From contig WBMV01008586.1 of NCBI GenBank assembly GCA_013396655.1, forward strand, positions 310,001 to 374,000: DNA of 64,000 nucleotides, given 5' to 3'. The notes beneath the pieces are model-generated. The model was not told the origin of the DNA and did not search any database. It saw nothing but the letters and a program-made list of their open reading frames with translations. This DNA comes from Campylorhamphus procurvoides. Its lineage: Eukaryota > Chordata > Aves > Passeriformes > Dendrocolaptidae. The translations under genes were made by a program, and so were the position numbers. Below, one piece after another: positions 49,789 through 60,520 of the stretch; position 1 is the first letter of the stretch, and the number at the start of each line of letters is the position of its first letter.

Positions 49789-52035
49789 CTCATCCTTGAA
49801 GCTGAGGATGACTCCCTTTTATTGTGTCCTAAGCTCTTGTGGGCTAACAGCACTTGGAGGAGATCCTTATATCCTTTCCTCTAGAAAAGCTTGATTTACA
49901 GACAGATACAGCTGGGCTATATGATAAATGTACTTGTTTGCCATTACCATTTTTCTGGAAAATTGTAGGTGGTTCACTGCTTGCACAGAACATAATCATA
50001 AGTGCTGATAGCTCTACATCCACAGTCTGTAGCTTTTCATGAAACACCAGAAGTTTTCTGGCACTATATGGTCTACAATTTTTAGCTTATGCAACTGATC
50101 CTTTTTGCGTTTCTGATTTTTCCACCCAGGGATTTCTAATGATTATTTGGATCATTTCCTACTCGTCTTGCTGTCTGCCCCTTCCCTGAACTGTAACTTT
50201 GTATAGAAAATAGGATATGATTCATGGTACATAAATGAGCCAAGAAGAAGAGTTGTCTGTTCTCTTTAAGTGAGCAAAAAGCAGGTTTGTGTTTTGTATA
50301 GATAAAATCAGAAAAATGCTCAACACAAAAGCATGTTTTTTTATAATGACACAGGTAATTTCATTTACTGAAAAGACTACATCATCCTTTCAGTAAAATT
50401 TTCCCAGGTGAAGTCTTACTCAATTTTTGAGTGTCTCAAAGTTAATTCCAATTTCAGAAAAGCTCATTGGTGCATTCCTCAATATTGTTATGTAAGTAAT
50501 TGAAGATTCTTTAAAATTTTAATGTTTTACACAGTTTTAAGACTTCTATCCTGTGGAAATCTTGTTATGCACTTTTAGATTCCTAGTCAGAATCTTGGCT
50601 TTTGGATTGCTACATGAACATCATTGAGTGTCTGTATTGGAAAATTATTTCCTTCATATTTTTTAAGAGACATGGGCCAATATTTTGAAGTGATATATTA
50701 AACTGTACAAGGGTAAAGTAGGATTATTATTCATTTTGCCAGAGCTGGAAGTAAATCTTGACAAGACCACAAAAAATGCAAGTGAAAATAAAAATGTTTT
50801 CTGCTTCTTTTTTTCTCTCTGTATTGAAATTCATAATCAGATGGAGACAGCATTTGCTGTTCACCCTCTGACTTGTATCAACTAGGTGCTATCCCCTTTC
50901 CTTTTGAAGCTTTAATGTTATGATCCTGAGGTTAGTTCTGCAGTAAACAAAAAAATTGCAGTCTTCGGTGCTGGGGAAGGTTCAATTAAGTTTATGCCTT
51001 TTCGTAGTTGTTTTTTAGTGGTTATATAGCAAGTATATAGACAGACAGACTACAGAATATTTACAGAAGGGGAGAGAAACTGTGAATTGCAAGTATTTTC
51101 TTAAATAAGCTGATTCTCATCTAGCCAGAACACAGGAATGTATATCACATAACCCCAGTTTCACACCTCAAAATATATTGAGAATTAGCTAGAGGTGAAC
51201 AGCGTATAATCTACAGGCTGTCCAAGAACTTGCAGAATAATGAATGCACTTTTAAATAATGAATAAATTTGACAAAACCAGTTTGTACAGAAAAAAATCC
51301 ATGAATGGATAGGTGTATTGAGCAAATATGATTTTTCATGAATTATTAACCTATGACTAGTAATTAGTTCCCAAACATAAGCCTTTTGCAAGAACTCTTA
51401 ACATAAGCTTTTTGCAAGGAGCACTTTTCATCCCAAATATTGCAAATGTCCATTTGCAAAACAGTCATTGCCTAATCCAGAACAGAGTCAACATAGGAAA
51501 ATTCATCACTTAATTTTACGTGTGATTTTGTGAAATATTTTACACAAAGCACTTTTTCAGGCTACTTTCCTTTCACCTATTACGAAATAAAGAACAACAG
51601 AAATTGGACAAACTGATGATCAAAGTTTAAATGTTGTTTGCAGAATCGCACAGACCTCAATTTCAATTCTGCCCAGTGTGATCGCTGGCACTCTTATTGT
51701 CTTAAGGAAGTTTTGAGAGAAAAGATAAAAAAGCTTGCTGTTGGGGAAAAAAAAGTACAAGCTTGAATTAAAACATAGATTATGAAAAAAGAGGAAACTA
51801 ATAATTTTCTTCTGCTTTGCTGCTGATGGAAACACAGCTAAGTAAAAGATAAGTACCCACTTAATTGTGCTCCTCTAGTATCGAATACTGCAGTCCCTAA
51901 ATATGTCACCATCCTTCTTGTAGGCATACATACTATTGCCTTAAGGAGGGGGGGAAAAAACTTTCCAAGACAACTTTATGTAGGTAAAGCAGAGAAGAGT
52001 TCTTTTACTTATAGGGTTTTGGGGTACAGAATATA
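49789..52035. other. Unique AT-rich noncoding stretch
   Basis: Nothing recognisable is seen between CR1 copy 4 and the LTR-like block at 52 kb. Open frames are short and motif-free. Confidence 0.5.
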
Positions 52036-52083
52036 AAGCAGTATAAAAGAGTATATAAAGTATAAAAAGTATAAAAGAGTACA
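52036..52083. repeat. Degenerate AGTATAAA tandem array
   Basis: Five or more loose copies of an AGTATAAA-type unit (TATAAAGCAGTATAAAAGAG and similar). It forms a short minisatellite at the left margin of the GC-richer block, and as a side effect provides several TATA-like motifs. Confidence 0.7.
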
Positions 52084-52088
52084 ACACG

Positions 52089-53054
52089 TGTTGATAAGTA
52101 ACAGATAGAAAAGACCGGTGCTAGGATGAACTCATGGTCTCAGGAATACCATGTGAGCTCTTTTCCAAGCACCACCACTTCAAAACATGCAGAGTAAATT
52201 AATCCGAAAGGCGTCCCTTTCATTTAGTTCCTGGCTGTTTCCAGCCAAACCCCCTGAGCCACTCTGCTATGCCTTACCGAAGCAAGCAAGGGACAACCCA
52301 TCCCTCCCAGGTGAAAAACCCTTTCACCCAACAGGCTGGGAACATGACTCTTGCAACATCTGGGCCCAAGTCATTTCACCTCCCAACCCACAATAAACCA
52401 AGGAAAAACTTCCTTTTGCTGCTGCATCCTTGCAGCTCAGCTACCCCAGCTCCTTCTGGTACCTGGTTCTCATTACCAGTCTCATCTTCCTTCAAGCAGG
52501 ACTTGAGGTTCCTGAGGTCCAGTCTGGGAGAACAAGGAAGAGGAAACATCTTCTCCCACCACCTCAGGAGAGCAAGAGAGGGAAACCCCCCTTTTTGCAA
52601 GCAGAGCTCCTCTGAGCTCTTTCCCCCCCCCCCTCCCCCCTTTTGTGGGGGGGAACACCGGGCACCACACCAGGCTGGGCAGCAGAGTGTATGTGTGTGC
52701 ATGTGAGAGAGAGAAAATATCAATAAATTGTAGGAGAGCTGGAGAAAGCAGAAAAGCTCTGTCTACAGGGCAGCATGCTAATTTTGTAACCCTACTCAAT
52801 TATCATATCTAAAGGTTGCATCCAATCTAAGATATGTCCATGCCTAGAACTTCCCTTGGTTCCGCCTCATGGCACGCCTCTCCTAGAATTGAGCTGGAGG
52901 TCTTAAGAACCCTTTGCCTTACTGGAGCTTCTCCAAAGTTGCTGGGCTTTGCTTTCCTGTTTTGACTAACATGGTATCTAGTTGCCTTAGCTCTGGTACA
53001 TGTTTTCTTTGCGCAGTGTTCCAGCTATTATCTGACCCTTAAGACAGCTAACAC
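52089..53054. mobile_element. LTR-like block, family not identified
   Basis: The block stands out from its surroundings. It is GC-richer, bounded on the left by TGTTGATAAG (52089) and on the right by GACAGCTAACA (53044-53054), so TG/CA-type ends are possible. Inside are a C11TC6 run facing a G7 run, a CA/TG microrepeat (TATGTGTGTGCATG, 52689-52702) and an AATAAA at about 52720. AGTATAAA motifs lie just outside the left edge. Overlapping open frames of 115-145 codons (52269-52723) are low-complexity, proline/serine-rich on both strands, and probably not genes. A solo LTR of an avian retrovirus-like element is my best guess. Orientation and exact ends are not settled. Confidence 0.4.
52623..52653. 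repeat. Homopolymer C run facing G run (hairpin / i-motif prone)
   Basis: C11 (52623-52633), T, C6 (52635-52640), TTTTGT, G7 (52647-52653). The C6 and G7 arms can pair around a six-base loop. The long C tract puts G runs on the minus strand. Confidence 0.9.
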
Positions 53055-54601
53055 AGGGTCAGAGGTTGCTAGCTATGCTATATGTGAGAAATATACCTAG
53101 AAGTATAAAAATCTACAAATTCATGAAAACCCTAAGGTAACAATACAGTTCTGCTTTGAGGTGATGAAGTTTTATTCCCATATTTTAAGTATTAGCAAAA
53201 AACAGTGAGTGAGGGAGATTTGTTTATGCCCACTGAGGTCTGAATTTATTTCACCTATTTTAGATGTTTAACTGAGACACCTAAGATAGTACTGCAACTA
53301 CACTTTTACAGAAATGTACAGTCTCAGGTAGCCTCTCCCCTGATGTCCCTAGGTACCTTAGTGCAGTGCCTATGGTTAGGCAAAGTCACTTGGATAAATG
53401 GTAATGGAGAAAAACCATATCCAGGTCTGTTAGTTCTGGAGTCTTCTTCCTCACTTGTCAAGTCTTAACTTATTATCACAAAGAAGGGGACTAAGGGGTG
53501 ATGATAGGTGACTATGTGAGTTTGTGCCAACTGATACTCATTGTGACTGTGGGGCTATGTCTGAAATTGCCATAACACTTCCAGTTATTGCTGGCAGCTG
53601 TGACTGAAATTCTGTCAACCAAAGGGACAGGAAATAATTTTTTTCCTTTACAGCTACTGCATTGCAGCTGAGAACGATGTAGTGGAAGGCTGGCTCTGTG
53701 TCACACTGCCTCTGTGGGAGGGCAGGGAGTGCTCCCACTGCAAAGATTCTCAAAGCACGTTTTTCAGGAGTGCTCGTGTAGCTCAAACATTCCAGCAGGC
53801 ACACATTTTACAAAGGCACTGTTTTGCCTACTAACAACATTTTGAGTTTCACCAGTATGTTTTGCTAACTTTAAGACCAAAAAACCACCCCACAAAAGAA
53901 GCAGAATTTGGCCCTGTGTCCTACTGATGATAAAATATTACATAAAACCCCTTAGATTTACAGAGTTGCATTGATAACACATAGCTGCAATCAATCTTGA
54001 AATATTTTGATATTAGCCTTTGGTGCACAATATGTGTTGTTTTCCTTAAAAAAAAGAAAAAAAAGCAGCATAAGCTTTCACGCTGTAAATATTGAATTAT
54101 CATTAATGTATTAGCACAGAGAACTTAAGCCCTAAGACCTTCAGTGTCTTTGCTGAAGTCAGCAGCTTCAACCAGAGCCTATCATTGGTGTCTCTTGTGT
54201 AAATCCTTTGAAGTTATTACTGCTATGAAGTGAGAAACCAGGATTTTAAAGGGGAAAAAGTATGTATTCAGCTGGCAGATGAGTTTTGTTCTGAAAGGAT
54301 GTAGGAACATAGTGGCAGCCTATGTGGTGGACAGCACAGAATGACAGAGTACTGTTGAGGCCTCATTGCCAGCTTGTATTAATGTGTGCTACCCTACTGA
54401 TGGTGGAGCTCACAGGTTTCCACCACTGGGAAATCTGTACCTTTCAACTCTGAGCTCACCTGAGGTACTGTCATGTGGGAGTGTGAAATTACACTAAATG
54501 GAAGAGAGACCACGAGATGATTTGACAAGACCGAGGAATCAAGGAAAGCTATCAGAACAAGCTATCCAGCACAAGATACAGTTTATCGTCATATATTGGG
54601 T
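53055..54601. other. Unique noncoding stretch between two LTR-like blocks
   Basis: No gene or repeat family is recognised. Around 53230-53400, CACCTAAG/TTAACTGAGACACC-type words resemble very old amniote repeats, but the match is too weak to annotate. An A-rich run lies at 54048-54063. Confidence 0.45.
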
Positions 54602-55160
54602 TGTTACGGGTTTCCGAGTTTATGAATTCCCTCATGTTATCCCTGCTCTGATTGGACAGATTCTGCCACAGTGGAGCTTTTATCTCCACCCTCCTTTACC
54701 CCTTGTTGTTGTAGTCCTTCCCTGCTTTTTCCTTTTCTGGAGAGGATTTGCATGCTCCTCCCAAAACCCAACCCCCTTTTTCAGAAAGTTCCATGCCACC
54801 CTTATAAAAGCCAGAGCCATCTTAATTAAATGGCTATTCCATCATTCCACCATACCCCTGCCTGGAGTGTCCTTCTTACCCACAAAAGGTCTCATCACTG
54901 TCACTTCACCTTCGCCAAGGACTACCCAGAGGCAGAGGCAGAGCCTCTTATTCTTCCCACCCAGGACAGAGGTCTGGAGCCTGATAATTGTCCTAGCTTG
55001 GAAGAACCCTATGAAAGGAAGAAGAATGACAGGGGGACACCTGTGAGGAATGAATGCATATTGTGAGAGTACCAAAAACTCTGCTACAGCTTCTAACGCT
55101 GCCCATAAACATCCTTTCCACTCTTAATGCCAAGATGATAGTTCATCTTCATTAAATTCT
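54602..55160 (+). promoter_or_regulatory. Promoter-like or LTR-like block with CCAAT, octamer and TATA motifs
   Basis: The block starts with TGTTACGGGTTTCC (54602), compatible with an LTR 5' end. Within it, in promoter order, are an inverted CCAAT box (ATTGG, 54651-54655), an octamer ATTTGCAT (54746-54753) in GGATTTGCATGCTCCTCCC, and a TATA box CTTATAAAAGCC (54801-54812). A start site would be expected near 54830-54840. A weak polyadenylation hexamer (ATTAAA) occurs near 55153. Sequence from 54640 to 55050 is GC-richer than the flanks. Overlapping open frames (182 codons at 54498-55046, 78 codons at 54830-55066) have no known domain. The spacing suggests a U3-R type arrangement of a solo LTR, or a genuine noncoding-RNA promoter. 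The family is not recognised. Confidence 0.4.
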
Positions 55161-55189
55161 TAGTAATTCAGGTTGTTTTTCTTATAAGA

Positions 55190-55247
55190 AAAAAAAAACA
55201 CAACAAACCAACAGAAAACCCACAACAAACCAAATCCACCAAGAAAA
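55190..55247. repeat. A/C-rich low-complexity tract
   Basis: An A run followed by CAACAAACC/CCACAAC-type sequence. It lies just after the promoter-like block, and it is uncertain whether it belongs to it. Confidence 0.7.
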
Positions 55248-56240
55248 CAGGAGAATCTAAAAGTCGACTGAGAAAGCATTTCCCTGTGAAAGGAGCAAGA
55301 GCTCTTTGCCTTGGTAGGGGCAATCCAAAGAGGTCTTAGGCAGCTGAGATATGATGGTGTTTCTAGTGTTTGAAGCAAATGAACTTCACGTGCAAGTAGA
55401 TGCAACCAGGTTTCTTTTGTGGACTGATTTTGCTTCTTAATCCTTTCTTTCCTGTAGTTACAGAACACAGAACTAACCTGACATTTGAAGAGGACACCAG
55501 GGGAAATATAGTTCAGTACATTATATAAACAGACAAGATACACTAACTTATTAAAGACTCTGAACAACTTAGTGGGAAAATCTCTACTCAACATCCTTTT
55601 CTATTGTTGTAAAAGAGAAAGTTTCAACCTCTGTTTCACAGAAATTAGAACAATATGAATAAAATAGAATAAATGTTTTATGTGCTGGACGTGAACTTCT
55701 TATTTGCATCTGAAAAGCTGAATAGCATTTTGCCTTTGTGTAAGTGGTAATTAGGCAAATACGGCTTCACATTTTCCTTGAAGAAATTTAGGTATCTGTG
55801 CAAGTTCAGGAAAGTATTTTGTTTCTTCATTTTGTTTTCACTAATCATGGGACTTCCAGCAGCCTATAGTCACTGCAACTTTTTGTATGTTTAGTTATCA
55901 AGATCTTCCCAGAATGCTAGGACCTATGAATGAAAATTAAGATATCTATGGATTTTTAATTTTTCTAAATTTTAAATGTGATTGCTGACACACATTTTAA
56001 GGGTTTACCATGTTCCTGCAGGTTTTACTCACATAAAACTCTCAACTGAGTCAGTTAAGTTGGATCAGACACATAAAAATGGATGAATCTCTTGCAGTCA
56101 GAGGTTCCATTGTTGGAAATTCCAGAGGTTCCAAGCTGGAAATAAAAGCAAGGCAGACCAGAGAAAACTCTTCAGAACCATTTCAGAAGTGTTATGATCA
56201 ACCAGGGATTCATTTTCTCTGCTAGTTCAATTCCTTAAGC

Positions 56241-56280
56241 CTTGTCTAAACTGTAGAAACGTACCACTCTAAGAAGTGGT
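56241..56280. mobile_element. Possible relic of a GTCTACAC-type MITE end
   Basis: CTTGTCTAAACTGTAG, then GTACCACT and a small inverted repeat (ACCACT ... AGTGGT, 56263-56280), resembles the left end of old DNA-transposon-derived short elements known in reptiles and birds. A TGTGTAGACTTGCC motif at 56701-56714 could be the opposite end. Divergence is high and no target duplication is visible. Confidence 0.25.
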
Positions 56281-56576
56281 TGGCCCTTCTAACATGGTTG
56301 TAAAATACCTCATGTCCATACTATAGTCCTGATTTGATTTGCGGAAGTCTGCAAATAAGAAAAAAATTCCCACTGGCGGGAGCCACAAGGTAGACAAGAC
56401 GTCTATGAATGTAGCTATTTTTACCACCATTTTGCTTTGCTTTTCCAATAGGTTTAATGAACACTGTGGTTGCGACTCCCACTAGTTTTAACACATTCAA
56501 CAGCACTGGAGTCAAAACTGTGGAATTTTAAGCAACTGTAAATTTTCTCACTACTAACTCAATGAGAAATTGCTCC

Positions 56577-56611
56577 TTTTTCCTTCCTTTCTCTTTCTTC
56601 CTTTCTTTCTN
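56577..56611. repeat. Pyrimidine tract (CCTT/CTTT) ending in an ambiguous base
   Basis: T/C-only sequence with CTTT and CCTTT units, ending at an N at 56611. The N marks a base the assembly could not call, probably because of the tract. Confidence 0.9.
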
Positions 56612-57860
56612 TTGCTGTGAAGTTTTCAAGTCATTACTGGAGTGTTACATTAAACTTGTATGGTCTTCATGCCTGTGCATACAGAAGCCACTACCAGGCA
56701 TGTGTAGACTTGCCTAAAGTTCAGTTTTGGCCTTCCACAGTCTTCAGAACTCCCTGAAATGACATGACTGCCAAGTACATCTGCGGAGTTACTGCCCCTG
56801 CTGTGACTGGGCAGTGCGTGAGATCCATAAGCTAGGTGGGTGGCAGCTCTATCTCCTCTCAGAGGGATGTGCCAGAGGGGTCAGATGAAGGACCCTGGGA
56901 GATTGTAGGTGGAGGTGCTGGGAGGTCCTCGGCAGCTAGTCAGAGAACTTAGTGGCTGGACAAAACCAAAAGGTAAAGTAGTTCTGAAGGAGGCATGATC
57001 CCAAGACAAGAACAGCCTGTGCACATGCATGTGTGGCTCTGCTTATGTCACTCAATATGCCTTGTTCAGCTAGAAATAGCATAATTTTCTACAGTTGGCA
57101 CATAGCCAGGGTGTTGAAAAGCTTTGTGTTGGTAAGTACTGGAGAATCAGGTTATGGTCTAGCTCTGCACTTTCCTCACATTACACAAATACTAGACACG
57201 GTACCAAGGGGGATACATTTTAACCTTAACACCTCAGTGATGGATAGTAGGACAGATAGCTATACTTTCTTTCTAAGAGTCTCATTTACATTTGGGGCTC
57301 TCAGGTGACAGGCTACTATACCACTCTTCTTCCACTCTCTTTCAACGAATGTGCACAATTACAGCTTAGTTCCCAAAACAATTTTTAAGCTGAAAATAAA
57401 TGTTTTCTTTTCTCTAGGTGGGAGAGAGAAATCCGTATATCTAAGAACCACAGGCTGTGGCTGTCTCTTTAAGTTTTCAAATCTTTATAACCAATTTACA
57501 AATGAGTACACTTTTATAACCCCTGTGAATAGCCATGGGTTTTTTTAAGGCAAGAATTGTTTTATTTGGACTATGTCTAGTTTTTTTTTTCTCTCCCCAA
57601 GAAAACATACCACATGAAGAAGAATGTGTGGGCGTTGTGAGAATGAATGATTTTCAAGCTGTGAGGACATTATGGCCTCACGTACCCTAGGAAAAGTACT
57701 CATGGCTGATGGGTGGTGTCAACAGTGACTGCATCTGAACAGTGCTGAAAACAATTTGAGTCCTTCTGTCTCCCAACTCACACAGTATTCAGCAGCATTT
57801 CAGGTAGTTTGATTAAAATCTGAAGAGGCACTGATTCCACTAGCCTGGTATTAACAGGAG

Positions 57861-57979
57861 AGTGAGCCATAGTGTAGACAGCTGCCTGGCTCCAGAAGCC
57901 ATCAACGGTGCTCTGTGTGCTCAATGCATCCTGGAAAAGGCTTCCGAGCCAGAAAGCTGTCTACACTGGAGTTTTCACT
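57861..57979. repeat. 119-bp imperfect inverted repeat (hairpin)
   Basis: The left arm (57861-57900) and right arm (57939-57979) are about 40 bases each. Matching blocks in order are AGTGA, AGTGTAGACAGCT (13 bases, perfect), CTGGCTC and GAAGCC, with small mismatches and a 2-3 base indel between the first two blocks. The loop is about 38 bases (57901-57938). The structure could be a relic MITE with GTCTACACT-type termini, or a transcribed hairpin such as a microRNA-like precursor. No transcript evidence is available. The arms are much longer than chance would give. Confidence 0.8.
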
Positions 57980-60119
57980 ATTTATGTCACCCCTTTTCTT
58001 TTGTTAGCATCCCAATAATGTGAAAATTAAACAAGCTGAAAGATAAAATTATCCTTTTTGTTTTCTCACCAAACAGAGATTTAAGATACTTTGGCAAAAT
58101 CTGAATTATTTTTATTTCATATCTTTTTCACAAGAGTAAGAGGAAAGAAAGATTGAAAAGGAAACAAACCCCATAATTGTCCAAATTAATATTCTAAATT
58201 AAAAGTTTAATCTTAGTAGGAATTTTCTTAATTTTTCCCAAAAGAAAAAAAATCACATTAACTTGTTATGCATTTTTATGAAAGGATAATTGCAGTGCCC
58301 TTTAATGCTATTTCTCCAGGAAACAGCATGAACAATTTTGTTACCCAACATGTACTTTCAAATGAAACTGAAATCCAAAGCTAGTATTTTCAGTCTTTAA
58401 TAAGTAGTGTAGCAATCGGTATCAGTACTTTGTTAATACAAGGACTTCTTAATGGCATCCTGCCCACCTACTGTGTCTCAGCCCATAGACTGAGGAGAAG
58501 AACAGAAGAAAGTCCCATATGAGAAAAAAAAAACCAGGATAAAACTTCTTTTTGAATAAGAGGCTTGTGCAATTATTTTTAAAAATTCTTGTGAAGAAAT
58601 AGCCAAACTAAAACATTTGGCCTAACTAATCTAATGAATTCACATTTACAGAATTTACTGCAAAACAGAAAGGGGTGGGCTGAAACATCCTAAATCCTAA
58701 AGCAGGATCCTACATTAGTTCATGCCAATTGGAAGAACACTTGTGAGTGTGAGAGGAACATATTTTACACATGGAGCAAGGGAGAAACAACAAGAAGTCC
58801 CTCTGCTCATGGAAAAGTGCACACCTTCTGAGGTGCTACCCCAGCCCCCAGTGTGTTCCAATGCCAAACCATGTCCATTCAGAAGAGCAGGTTTAAGCCA
58901 CCTTCTCAAAGAAACAAATTCTGTTTCCTAACTATTTGTGGAGATGAGGAAGACCACTTGTTTAACTTTATTCACCTGCAGGAGAGCAATTTGTTTTCCA
59001 AATTCCTCCCTGAATTACATAACTTTGCACTTCCAATTGGAAGCTAAACCAAACAAAACCATGTGGAATCATATCTACTCTGTTTAAAGCAAATGATGTA
59101 GCTATTCATTTGTATTATTTTATCTTCAGTTTCTGTCATTAGACAACACTGCAGATCTTAACAATGGCCCACAGCACTGGAAAAATTCTCTCATTTTTGG
59201 AGCTTCCCATCAGATAGAGTATCATGCTGGATTCTTTGTACAAAAAATTGTTCAGAAACAATTTTGGATAGAGGTCTTACTGTACCAAATGAAGGCTCCA
59301 AATAGCATACCAAGCACTATACCTCTCCGTGTTGCTGAAACTGTGTGTGCATTTGAAAAGTGTGTGGATTGCATTTTCTCAAATGATGCTTACCTCCTCA
59401 TGTTGGTTTGCTGATCATCCCCCTTTGTACACATGAATATACTTGGCGCCCTTCATTTATCCTTTCACATTCAATAAATGGGAAAGGTCATTAGTGCTGT
59501 CAGTCACCAGTACATCTTGTTCTCTAGGACTGCAAAGCACATTGGGCTCACTGTCTGTTTCCCAGGCTTGGGAAATGCAGGAAGGATAGGCTTTGGAACA
59601 TAATGGAAAATTTCCTTGTATTAACTACCAGTAGAAAGAGACACCCTGAAGGCCTTGTCTTTCTTCATTAAATTCATAAAAAAGCTGTATAATTACAAAG
59701 CTTGTGCTAATGCTAATTTTCTACATAACTCTCACACTTTATCAGCCCTAAAATATATCTGAAGTGGCAGCACTGATACACTGATCAGGTGCCAGCCCAC
59801 ATATCCTGCCATGGATAATGTGACTCACAGAAGTGTGCTGCAGCCTGTAAAGAACTAGGAAATACCTCTGCTAAGGAAAAATGTTCTGCCTGGGTTACTC
59901 AATGAGGCATTTAACCAGAGCATTAAAAACATTTGTCCCTGCTAGGCAGAAATGTGGCCTATAATTCAATTAATGATAAATAGAACCCCCCAAAATCACA
60001 TACACTTATTAGTAAACAATCTTGCAAAGTTACATTTAATTAATAACCATAAAAAAATCTATAAATGGTGCCCATTGGAAGGATAATGTTTTTCCCTCTC
60101 TCTGAGAACATATGTTTGT

Positions 60120-60520
60120 AAACCGTGTAACTGGGCCCCGAGTAATTTTAGAGTGAGTAATTTCCGAATGTGCAATTACAAATGGCTAAAGTGCAATAGC
60201 TCCCCGAAGCATCATCACAATTTCTGCAGTGAGTGTTTAATTGTAGCCAGACTTTGTAACCTTACCATGGCCTGTGTCCCTGCCATAACCCTAGGCCTAA
60301 GCTCCACTCTTCAACATATGGGAAAATTTTTCAAGCTGATTGCTCCAATCTGATTAGGGGAAGTTATGTAGCTGCCATTTATTCAAAGTCTTGTTACTAC
60401 ACTCTAACAGCTGCTTTGTAAAAGATTCACATTAAGGCCATTTTCTGCCTACTCCAATTCCAACATGCCTATCAAAGTAATTGTGATTGCACTGATTGTT
60501 CTGAGGGTGCCAACAATAAA
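60120..60520. promoter_or_regulatory. Candidate conserved noncoding segment
   Basis: Repeat-free, compositionally complex sequence containing several AT-core homeodomain-type words (GAGTAATTTT, GCAATTACAAATGG, AAGTAATTGTGATTG). It lacks runs, open frames of note and transposon similarity. This profile is typical of conserved developmental enhancers, but conservation itself cannot be seen from one sequence. Confidence 0.2.

Noticed and set aside
52269..52723. 145-codon plus and 115-codon minus frames as genes
   Set aside because: They overlap on opposite strands in GC-richer LTR-like sequence and are dominated by homopolymer-derived proline or glycine and serine runs.
54498..55046. 182-codon plus-strand open frame as a gene
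   Set aside because: No recognisable domain, hydrophobic and proline-rich low-complexity segments, a promoter-like TATA box inside it and a competing overlapping frame. It is treated as incidental.
55160..55594. 144-codon minus-strand frame as a gene
   Set aside because: No known motif, and the C-terminal part is translated from the A/C-rich low-complexity tract.
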